A stretch of 64,000 bases of DNA from Calliopsis andreniformis (taxonomy: Eukaryota; Arthropoda; Insecta; Hymenoptera; Andrenidae). The number at the start of each line of letters is the position of its first letter. Position 1 is the stretch's first letter. Below are positions 51,201 through 62,297 of the stretch, in pieces. Location of the stretch: assembly GCF_051401765.1 (NCBI RefSeq), contig NW_027480423.1, positions 11,098,001 to 11,162,000 on the forward strand. The letters are read 5' to 3'. The notes under the pieces are model-generated. The model had not been told where the DNA came from. It did no database searches and saw only the letters and a list, made by a program, of their open reading frames with translations. The translations under genes were made by a program, and so were the position numbers.

Positions 51201-54144
51201 ACTATTCGACCTGGTCGTGCAAAGCTCTAGAGTGAAGCCTAGGTTGCACGGAACGTAGAAGTGCCCATTACTTTCACGCTGGTTGCAATTATTCCTGTTA
51301 TACGATGGAAAAACTGTTGTATTTTTATTGTATTTTATGCTCTTGGCGTTGACCTCCAAGTCCCTAGCTATTCGATCTGGTGGAGCAACGCTCTAGGGCG
51401 AAGCCTAGGTTGCCCCGAACGTAGAAATGACCATTACTTTCACACTGGTTGCAAGTATTCGTTTTATACGATGGAAAAACTGTTGTACTTATATCGTATT
51501 TTATGCTTCTGACGTTGACTTCTTATTCCCTAACTATTCGATCTGGTGGATCAACGCCCTAGAGTGAAGCCAAGGTTACCCGGAACGTAGAAATGACCAT
51601 TACTTTCACACTGGTTGCAATTATCCTTTTTATACGATGGAAAAGCTGTTGTATTTTTACTGTATTTTCTGCTTCTGCCGTTGACTTCTTAGGCCCTAAC
51701 TATTCGATCTGCTGGATCAACGCCATAGAGTGAAGCCTAGGTCACCCGGAACGTAGAAATGGCCATTACAATCAAACTGGTTGCAATTATTCGTTTTATA
51801 CGATGGAAAAACTGTTGTACTTATATCGTATTTCATGCTTCTGGCGTTGACTTCTTAGGCCCTAACTATTCGGTCTGGTGGAGCAACACTCTAGGGCGAA
51901 GCCTAGGTTGCCCGGAACGTAGAAATGGCCATCACTTTCACACTGGTTTCAATTATTCCCGTTATACGATGGAAAAACTGTTGTATTTTTATTGTATTTT
52001 ATGTTTCGGGCGTTGACTTCTAAGGCCCTAGCTATTCCATCTGGTGGAGCAATGCCTTAGAGTGAAGCCTAGGTTGCCCGGAGCGTAGAAATGACCATTA
52101 CTTTCACAATGGTTGCAATTATTCCCGTTATACGATAGAAAAACTGTTGTATTTTTATTGTATTTTATGTTTCGGGCGTTGACTTCTAACGCCCTAGCTA
52201 TTCGATCTGGTGGAGCAACGCCCTAGATTGAAGCCTAGGATGCCCGAAACGACGAAATGATAGTTAATTTCACACTGGTTGCAATTATTCATGCTATACG
52301 ATGGAAAATCTTTGCATTTTTATTGTATTTCCTACTTCTGGCTTTGACTTCTAAGGTCCTAGCTATTCGGTCTGGCGGATCAACATCCAATGGTGAAGCC
52401 TATGTTGCCCGGAGCGTAGAAATGACCATAACTTTCACACTGGTTGCAATTATTCGTTTCATACGATGGAAAAGCTGTTGAATTTATATTGTATTGTATG
52501 CTTCTGGCGTTGACTTCTATGGCCGTAGCTATTCGATGTGGTGGAGGAACGCCCTGGAGTGAAGCCTAGGTTGCCCGGAACGTAGAAATGACCATAACTT
52601 TCACACTGGTTGCAATTATTCGTTTTATACGATGGAAAAACTGTTGAAATTGTATTGTATTTTATGCTTCGGGCGTTGACTTCTAAGGCCCTAACTATTC
52701 GATCTAGTGGAGCAACGCCCTACGGTGAAGCCTAGTTTGCCCTGAACGTAGACATGACCATAACGTTCATACTGGTTGCAATTATTTGTTTCATACGTTG
52801 GAAAAACTGTTGTATTTATATTGTATTTTATGCTTCTGGCGTTGACTTCTTAGGACCTAACTATTCGATCTGGTGGGAGAACGCACTAGAGTGAAGCCTA
52901 GTTTGCCCAGAATGCCAAAATGACCATAACTTTCACACTGGTTGCAATTATTCGCTTTATACGATGGAATAACTGTTGCATTTATATTGTATTTTATGCT
53001 TCTGGCCTTGACTCCATAGGTCCCAACTATTCGGTCTGGTGGAGCAACACCCTAGAGCGAACCCTAGGTTGCCCGGTACATAGAAATAACCATAACTTTC
53101 ACACTGGTTGCAATTATTCGCTTTATACGATGGAATAACTGTTGCATTTATATTGTATTTTATGCTTCTGGCGTTGACTTCATAGGTCCTAACTATTCGG
53201 TCTGGTGGACCAACGCCCTAGAGTGGAGCCTAGGTTGCCCGGTACATAGAAATAACCATAACTTTCACACTGGTTGCAATTATTCGCTTTATACGATGGA
53301 ATAACTGTTGCATTTATATTGTATTTTATGCTTCTGGCGTTGACTTCATAGGTCCTAACTATTCGGTCTGGTGGACCAACGCCCTAGAGTGGAGCCTAGG
53401 TTGCACGGAACGTAGAAATGACCATTACCTTCTCACTGGTTGCAATTATATCTGTTATACGATGGAAGGACTGTTGTATTTTTATTGTATTTTATGTTTC
53501 AGGCGTTGACTTCTAAGGTCCTAGCTATTCGATCTCGTGCGGCAACGTCCAAGAGTGAAGGGTATGTTGCCCGGAGCGTAGAAATGACCATTACTTTCAC
53601 AATGGTTGCAATTATTATCTTTATACGATGGAAAAACGGTTGTATTTTTACTGTATCTTATGCGTCCGGAGTTGTTTTCTAAGGCCCTAGCTATTGGACC
53701 TGGTGGTGCAACGCCCTAGTGCGAAGCCTAGGTTGCAAGGAACGTAGAAGTGCCCATTACTTTCACGCTGGTTGCAATTATTCCTGTTATAAGATGGAAA
53801 AACTGCTGTATTTTTATTGTATTTTATGCTCTTGGCGTTGACCTCCAAGTCCCTAGCTATTCGATCTGGAGGAGCAACGCTCTAGTGCGAAGCCTAGGTT
53901 GCCCGGAACGTAGAAATGGCCATTACTTTCACACTGGTTGCAAGTATTCGTTTTATACGATGGAAAAACTGTTGTACTTATATCGTATTTTATGCTTCTG
54001 GCGTTGACTTCTTAGGACCTAACTATTCGATCTGGTGGCACAACGCACTAGAGTGAAGTCTAGTTTGCCCGGGATGTATAAATGACCATAACTTTCACAC
54101 TAGTTGCAATTATTCCCGTTATACGATGGAAAAGCTGTTGTATT

Positions 54145-54475
54145 TTTATTGTATTTTATGTTTCGGGCGTTGACTTCTAACGCCCTAGCTATTCGATCTG
54201 GTGGAGCAACGCCCTAGATTGAAGCCTAGGATGCCCGAAACGACGAAATGATAGTTAATTTCACACTGGTTGCAATTATTCATGCTATACGATGGAAAAT
54301 CTTTGCATTTTTATTGTATTTCCTACTTCTGGCTTTGACTTCTAAGGTCCTAGCTATTCGGTCTGGCGGAGCAACATCCAATGGTGAAGCCTATGTTGCC
54401 CGGAGCGTAGAAATGACCTTAACTTTCACACTGGTTGCAATTATTCGTTTTATACGATGGAAAAACTGTTGAATT
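54145..54475 (-). repeat. 331-bp dimer inserted into copy B
   Basis: Matches 52154-52484 at 1991 bp and 45019-45349 in copy A. It carries CTAACGCCCTAGC, GAAACGACGAAATGATAG and GGAAAATCTTTGC. It interrupts the collinear match to copy A near 47.0 kb. At one diagnostic base (GGCGGAGCAAC, 54365) it agrees with copy A (45240) and not with its neighbour at 52375 (GGCGGATCAAC). Confidence 0.88.
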
Positions 54476-57400
54476 TATATTGTATTGTATGCTTCTGGCG
54501 TTGACTTCTACGGCCGTAGCTATTCGATGTGGTGGAGGAACGCACTAGAGTGAAGCCTAGTTTGCCCAGAATGCAGAAATGACCATAACTTTCACACTGG
54601 TTGCAATTATTCGCTTTATACGATGGAATAACTGATGCATTTATACTGTATTTTATGCTTCTGGCGTTGACTTCTTAGGACCTAACTATTTGGTATGGTG
54701 GACCAACGCCCTAGAGTGGAGCCTAGTTTGCACGGAACGTAGAAATGACCATAACTTTCACACTGGTTGCAATTATACGCTTTATACAATGGAAAAACTG
54801 TTCAATTTTTATTGTATTTTATGTTTCTGGCGCTGACTTCTTAGGTCCTAACTATTCGGTCTGGTGTAGAAACGCCCTAGAGTGAAGCCTAGGTTACCTG
54901 GAACGTAGCAATGACCAGTACTTTCACACTGGTTGCAATTATTCCTGTTATTAGATGGAAAAACTGTTGTATTTTTATTGTATTTTATGCTTCTGGCGTT
55001 GACCTCCAAGACCCTAGCTATTCGATCTGGTGCAGCAACGCCCTAGGGCGAAGCCTAGGTTGCCCGGAACGTAGAAATGGCCATTACTTTCAAACTGGTT
55101 GCAATTATTCATTTTATACGGTGGAAAAACTGTTGTATTTTTATAGTATTTTATGCTTCTGGCGTTGACTTCTTAGGCACTAACTATTCGATCTGGTGGA
55201 TCAACGCCCTAGAGTGAAGCCAAGGTTACCCGAAACGTAGAAATGACCAGTACTTTCACAATGGTTGCAATTATTCTTTTTATAAGATGGAAAAACGGTT
55301 GTATTTTTACTGTATCTTATGCGTCTGGAGTTGTTTTCTAAGGCCCTAGCTATTCGACCTGGTCGTGCAACGCCCTAGAGGGACGCCTAGGTTGCACGGA
55401 ACGTAGGAATGCCCATTACTTCCACACTGGTTGCAATTATTCCTGTTATACGATGGAAGGACTGTTGTCTTTTTATCGTATTTTATGCTTCTGGCGTTGA
55501 CTTCTTAGGTCCTAGCTATTCGATCTGGTGGCACAACGCACTAGAGTGAAGCCAAGGTTACCCGGAACGTAGAAATGACCAGTACTTTCACACTGGTTGC
55601 AATTATTCCTGTTATACGATGGAAAAGCTGATATATTTTTATTGTATTTTATGCTTCTGGCGTTGACTTCTAAGGCCGTATCTATACGATGTGGTGGAGC
55701 GTCGCCCTAGAGTGAAGCCCAGGTTGACCGGAACGTAGAAATGACCATTACTTTCTCATTGGTTGCAATTATTTCTGTTATACAATGGAAAGACTGTTGT
55801 ATTTATATTGTATTTTACGCTTCTGGCGTTGACTTCGAAGGCCTTAACTATTCCATCTGGTGTAGCAACGCCCTAGAGTGAAGCCTAGGTTGCCCGAAAC
55901 GTAGAAATGACCATTACTTTCACTCTGGTTGCAATTATTCATGCGATACGATGGACAAACATTAGTATTTTTATTGTATTTTATTCTTCTGGCGTTGACT
56001 TCTAAGGTCCTAGCTAGTGGACCTCGTGGGGCAACGTCCAAGAGTGAAGCCTATGTTGCCTGGTACGTAGAAATGACCACTACTTTCACACTGATTGCAA
56101 TTATTCGTTTTATACGATGGAAAAACTGATGTATTTATCTTGTATTTAATGCTTCTGGCGTTGGCTTCTTAGGCCCTAGCTATTGGACCTGGTGGACCAA
56201 CGCACCAGGGCGTAGCCTGTGTTGCCCGGAACGTCGAAATGGCCATCACTTTCACACTGGTTGCAATTATTCCTTTTATACGATCGAAACACTGTTGTAT
56301 TCTTATTTTATTTTACGCTTCTGGCATTGGCTTCTAAGGCCCTAACTATACGATCTGGGGGAGCAACGCCCTACAGTGCAGCCTAGGTTGCCCGGAACGT
56401 AGAAATGACCATTACCTTCACACTGGTTGCAATTATTCGTTTTATACGATGGAAAAACTGTTGCATCTTTATTCTATTTTATGCTTCTGGCGATAACTTC
56501 TGAGGCCCTAACTATTCGATCTGGTGGCACAACGCCATTGAGTGAAGCCTAGGTTGCCCGGGACGTAGAAATGACCATAACTTTCACACTGGTTGCAATT
56601 AATCCTGTTATATGATGGAGAAACTGTTGTATTTTTATTTTACTTTATGTTTCTGGCGTTGACTTCTTAGGCTCTAACTATTCGATCTGGTGGAACAACG
56701 CCCTAGAGTGAAGCCTAGGTTGACCGGAGCGTAGAAATGACCTTTCCCTTCACACTGTTTGCAATTATTCCTGTTATACGATGGTAAAGCTGTTGGACTA
56801 TTAATGTTCTTTATGCTTCTGGCGTTGATTTCTTGGGGCCTAACTATTCGATCTGGTGAAGCAACGCCCTAGAGTAAAGCCTAGATTGCCCGGAACGTAG
56901 AAATGGCCATTACCTTCACGCTGGTTGCAATTATTCCTGTTACACGATGAAAAACTATTGTATTTTTATTTTATTTTATGTTTCTGGCGTTGAATTCTAA
57001 GTCCCTAGCTATTCGATCCGGTGTAGCAACGCCCTAGAGTGAAGCCTAGGTTGCCCGTAACGTAGAAATGACCATAACTTACACACTGGCCGGAATTATT
57101 CGTTTAATACGATGGAAAAACAGTTGTATCTATATTGTATTTTATGCTTCTGGCGTTGACTTCTAAATCCCTAACTATTCGATCTGGTGGAGCAACGATC
57201 TCGACCGAAGCCTAGGTTTCCCGGAACGTAGAAACGCCCGTTACTTTCACACTGTTTGCAATTATCGAATTTATACGGTGGAAAAACTGTTGTATTTATA
57301 TTGTATTCTATGCTCCTGGTGTTGACTTCTCAGGCCCTAACTATTCGATCTGGTTGAGCAACGCCTCAGAGTTATATCTAAGACGCCCGGAACGTAGAAG

Positions 57401-57761
57401 TGGCCGTCACTTTCACACTGGTTGCAATTATTCGTTTTATACGATGGAAAGGCTGTTGTATTTATAATGTATTTTATGCTTCTGGCGTTGACTTCTTAGT
57501 CCCTAACTATGCGATCTGATGGAGCAACGCTCCAGAGTGAAGGCTAGGTTGCCCGGAACGTAGAGATGTCCATTACAATCACAGTTGATGCAATTATTCC
57601 TGTTATATGATGGAAAACCTGTTGTATTTAGATTGTATTTTATGCTTCTGGCGTTGACTTCTTAGGACCTAACTATTCGATCTGGCGGAAAAACGCTCTA
57701 GATTGAAGCCTAGGTTGCCCGGAAGGTAGAAATGACTATCACTTTCAGACTGGTTGCAATC

Positions 57762-57778
57762 ATTCGTGTCATACGGTG
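57762..57778 (+). other. Closest CENP-B-box-like match
   Basis: ATTCGTGTCATACGGTG fits eight of the nine fixed bases of NTTCGNNNNANNCGGGN, with only the last G replaced by T. I saw no copy with the full CGGG. Confidence 0.25.
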
Positions 57779-57944
57779 GAAAATCTGTTGCATTTTTATT
57801 GTATTTTATGATTCTGGCGTTGACTTCTTAGGACCTAACTATTCGATCTGGTGGAGCAACGCCCTAGAGTGAAGCCTAGGTCGCCCGGAACGTAGAAGTA
57901 CCATAACTTTCACACTGGTTGCAATTATTCGTTTTATACGATGG

Positions 57945-58240
57945 AAAAACTGTTGAATTTATATTGTATTGTATGCTTCTGGCGTTGACTTCTACGGCCG
58001 TAGCTATTCGATGTGGTGGAGGAACGCACTAGAGTGAAGCCTAGTTTGCCCAGAATGCAGAAATGACCATAACTTTCACACTGGTTGCAATTATTCGCTT
58101 TATACGATGGAATAACTGATGCATTTATATTGTATTTTATGCTTCTGGCGTTGACTTAATAGGTCCTAACTATTCGGTCTGGTGGACCAACGCCCTAGAG
58201 TGGAGCCTAGGTTGCACGGAACGTAGAAATGACCATTACC
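57945..58240 (-). repeat. Short copy of the 54.5-kb region
   Basis: TGTATTGTATGC at 54481 and 57965 (21 monomers minus 2), with CTACGGCCGTAGC, GAGGAACGCACTAG, TTTGCCCAGAATGC and GGAATAACTGATGC shared. It shows that exchange reached beyond the end of copy B. Confidence 0.8.
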
Positions 58241-60170
58241 TTCACACTGGTTGCAATTATTCCTTTTATACGATGGAAAGGCTATTGTATTTTTATTGTA
58301 TTTAATGCTTCTGGCGTTGACTTCTTAGGCCCTAGCTAGTGGATCTGCTGTTCCAACGCCCTAGAGTGAAGCCTAGGTTGCCCGGTACGTAGAAATGACC
58401 ATCACTTTCACACTGGTAGCAATTATTCGCGTTAAACGATGGAAAAACTGTTGTATTTTTATTGTATTTTATGTTTCGGGCGTTGACTTCTAAGGCCCTA
58501 GCTATTCGATCTGGTGGAGCTACGCCCTAGAGTCAAGCCTAGGCTGTCCGAAACGTAGATATGACCATTACTTTCACACTGGTTGCAATTATTTATGCTA
58601 TACGATGGAGAAACTGTTGTATTTTTACTGTGTTTTATGTTTCAGGTGTTGAATTCTAAGGTCGTAGCTATTCGACCTGGTGGTGCAACGCCCTAGTGCG
58701 AACCGTAGGTTGCACGGAACGTAGAAATGCCCATTACTTTCACACGGGTTGCGATTATTCCTGTTATAGGATGGAAAGACTGTTGTATTTTTATTGTATT
58801 TTATGCTTCAGGCGCTGTCTTCTAAGGTCGTAGCTATTCGACGTGGTGGAGCAATGCCTCAGAGGTAAGTCTAGGATGCCCGGAACGTAGAAATGGGCAT
58901 TACTTTCACACTGGTTTCATTTATTCGTTTTATACGATGGAAAAACAGTTGTATTTATATTTTATTTTATGCTTCTGGCGTTGATTTCTAAATCCCTAAC
59001 TATTCGGTCTGGTGGAGCAACGCCCTAGAGTGAAGCCTAGGTTGCCCGGAACGTAGAAGTACCATAACTTTCACACTGGTTGCAATTATTCGTTTTATAC
59101 GATGGAAAAACTGTTGTACTTATATTGTGTTTTATTCTTCTTGCGTTGACTTCTTAGGCCCTAACTATTCGATCTGCTGGAACAACGCCCTAAGGTGAAG
59201 CCTAGGTTGCCCGGAACGTAGAAACGACCATAACATTCACACTGGTTGCAATTATTCGTTTTATACGATGGAAAAGCTGTTGTATTTATGTCGTATTTTA
59301 TGCTTCTGGCGTTGACTTCTAAGGACCTAACTATTCGATCTGGTGGAGCAACGCCCTAGAGTGAAGGGTAGGTTGCACGGAACTTAGAAATAGCCATGAC
59401 TTTCACACTTGTTGCAACTATTCCTGCTATACGATGGAAAAGCTGTTGTATTTTTATTCTATTTTATGCTTCAGGCGTTGTCTTCTAAGGTCGTAACTAT
59501 TTGACATGGTGGAGCAACGCCCTAGAGTGAAGCCTAGGTTGCCCGGAACGTAGAAGTACCATAACTTTCACACTGGTTGCAAGTATTCGTTTTATACGAT
59601 GTAAAGGCTGTTGTATTTATTTTGTAGTTTATGCTTCTGGCGTTGACTTCTAAGGCCGTGACTCTTCGGTCTGGAGCAACGCCTCAGAGTTAAGTCTAGG
59701 ATGTCCGAAACGCTGAAACGATCATTACTTTCACGCTTGTTGCAATTATTCCTGTTATACGATGAAAAGACTGTTGTATTTTCATTGTATTTTACGCTTC
59801 AGGCGTTGACTTCTATGGCCGTAGGTATCCGATGTGGCGGAGCAACGCCATAGAGTGCAGCCTAGGTTGCCCGGAACGTAGAAATGACCATTACTTTCAC
59901 ACTGTTTGCATATATACACTATATACGATGGAAAAACTGTTGCATTTTTATTGTATTTTCTGCTTCTGGCTTTGATTTCTAAGGTCGTAGCTATTCGATC
60001 TGGTGGAGCAACAGACTAGAGTGAAGCCTAGGTTGCCCGGAACGTAGAAATGACCATAACATTCACACTGGTTGCAATTATTCGTTTTATACGATGGAAA
60101 AGCTGTTGTACTTATATTGTGTTTTATTCTTCTGGCGTTGACTTCTTAGGCCCTACCTATTCGATCTGGT

Positions 60171-60700
60171 GGTGCTACGCCCTAGTGTGAAGCCAGGGTT
60201 GCCCGGAACGTAGAAATGACCATTACTTTCACACTGTTTGCAATTATTCATTTTATACGGTGGCAAAGCTGTTGTATTTATATTGTATTTTATGCTTCCA
60301 GCGTTGCCCTCTTAGGCCCTAACTATTCGATCTGGTGGAGCAATGCCCTACAGTGAAGCCTAGGGTGCCCGGAACGTAGAAATGACCATCACTTTCAGAC
60401 TCGTTGCTTTATTCCTGTTATATGATGGAAAAACTGATGTACTTATACTGTATTTTATTCTTCTGGCGTTGACTTCTTAGGCCCTAACTATTCGATCTGG
60501 TGGAACAAGGCCCAAGAGTGGAAGCCTAGGTTGCCCTGAACGTAGAAATGACCATATCTTTCACACTGGTTGCAATTATTCATTTTATACGATGGAAAAG
60601 CTGTTGTATTTATGTCGTATTTTACGCTTCTGGCGGTGACTTCTAAGGCCCTAACCATTCAATCTGGTGGTGCTACGCCCTAGTGTGAAGCAGGGTTGCC
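60171..60700 (-). repeat. 498-bp-offset marker pair
   Basis: GGTGCTACGCCCTAGTGTG occurs at 60171 and 60669, three monomers apart. The second copy has lost one C in GAAGCAGGG. The surrounding units are otherwise ordinary monomers. Confidence 0.65.
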
Positions 60701-60729
60701 CGGAACGTAGAAATGACCATTACTTTCAC

Positions 60730-60970
60730 ACTGGTTGCAAATATACATTATATACGATGGAAAATTTGTTGTATTTATATTGTATTTTATGCTTCTGGCG
60801 TTGACTTCTTAGGCCCTAACTATTTGATCTGGTGGAGCACTGCCCTAGAGTGAAGCCTAGTTTGCCCGGAACGTGGAACATGCCATTACATTCACACTGG
60901 TTGCAATTATTCCTGTTATACGATGGAAAAACTGTTGTATTTATATTGTATTTTATGCTTCTGGCGTTGA
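60730..60970 (-). repeat. Copy 1 of a 1327-bp-offset duplication
   Basis: Matches 62057-62297 (ACGTGGAACAT at 60871 and 62198; eight monomers minus 1). Shared words are GAAAATTTGTTG, CTATTTGATCTGGTGG and GAGCACTGCCC. Confidence 0.8.
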
Positions 60971-62056
60971 CGTCTTAGGCCCTAACTATTCGATCCTGTG
61001 GTACAACGCCCTAGAGTGAAGCCTAGGTTGCCCGGAATTTACAAATGTCCATAACTTTCACACTGGTTGCAATTATTCGTTTGATACGATGGAAAATCTG
61101 TTGTATTTATATTGTATTTTATGCTTCACGCGTTGACTTCTAAGGCCCTATCTATTCGATCTGGTGGAGTATTGCCTCAGAGTAAAGTCTAGGATGCCCG
61201 GAACGTAGAAATGGCCGTTACTTTCACACTGGTTGCAATTATTCGTTTCATACGATGGAAACACTGTTGTATTTATTCTGAATTTTATGATTCTGGCGTT
61301 GACTTCTTAGGCCCTAACTACTCAATCTGGTGGAACAACGACCTAGAGTGAAGCCAAGGTTCCCCGGAACGTAGAAATGACCATATCTTTCACACTGGTT
61401 GCAATTATTCGTTTTATACGATGGAAAAGCTGTGGTATTTATATCGTATTTTATGCTTCGGTCGGTGACTCCTAAGGCCCTAACTATTCTATCTGTTGGA
61501 GCAACGCCATAGAGTGAAGCCTAGGTTGCCCGGAACGTAGAAATGACCATAACTTTCATACTGGTTGCAATTATTCGTTTTATACGATGGAAAGACTGTT
61601 GTTTTTATATTGTATTTTATGCTTCTGGCGTTGAATTCTGAGGCACTAACTATTCGCTCTGGTGGACCAACGCCCTAGAGTGAAGCCTAGGCTGCCCGGA
61701 ACGTAGAACTGACCATTACTTTCACACTGTTTGCATATATACACTATATACGATGGAAAAACTGTTGCATTTTTATTGTATTTTATTCTTCTGGCGTTGA
61801 CTTCTTAGGCCCTAACTATTCGATCTGGTGGAACAACGCACTAAGGTGAAGCCTAGGTTGCCCGGAACGTAGAAGTACCGTAACTTTCGCACTGGTTGCA
61901 ATTATTCGTTTTATACGATGGAGAAGCTGTTTTATTTATAACGTATTTTATGCTTCTGGCGTTGACTTCTAAGGACCTAACTATTCCATCTGGTGGAGCA
62001 ACGCCCTAGAGTGAAGCCTAGGTTGCTCGGAACGTAGAAATGACCATTACTTTCAC

Positions 62057-62297
62057 ACTGGTTGCAAATATACATTATATACGATGGAAAATTTGTTGTA
62101 TTTATATTGTATTTTATGCCTCTGGCGTTGACTTCTTAGGCCCTAACTATTTGATCTGGTGGAGCACTGCCCTAGAGTGAAGCCCAGGTTGCCCGGAACG
62201 TGGAACATTCCATTACATTCACACTGGTTGCAATTATTCCTGTTATACGATGGAAAAACTGTTGTATTTATATTGTATTTTATGCTTCTGGCGTTTT
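62057..62297 (-). repeat. Copy 2 of a 1327-bp-offset duplication
   Basis: Partner of 60730-60970, with CCTCTGG for CTTCTGG and GAACATTCC for GAACATGCC. Confidence 0.8.

Larger units (their letters stand above)
47874..55170 (-). repeat. Large tandem duplication, copy B (about 7.3 kb)
   Basis: Directly follows copy A. Relative to A it has one extra monomer (about 48090-48255) and one extra 331-bp dimer (about 54145-54475). After the dimer the offset to A becomes 7466 bp. Collinearity ends at about 55170, where GGCACTAACTATTCGATC replaces GGCCCTAACTATACCATC of copy A. The near-identity over 43 monomers marks this as the youngest amplification in the window. Confidence 0.93.
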
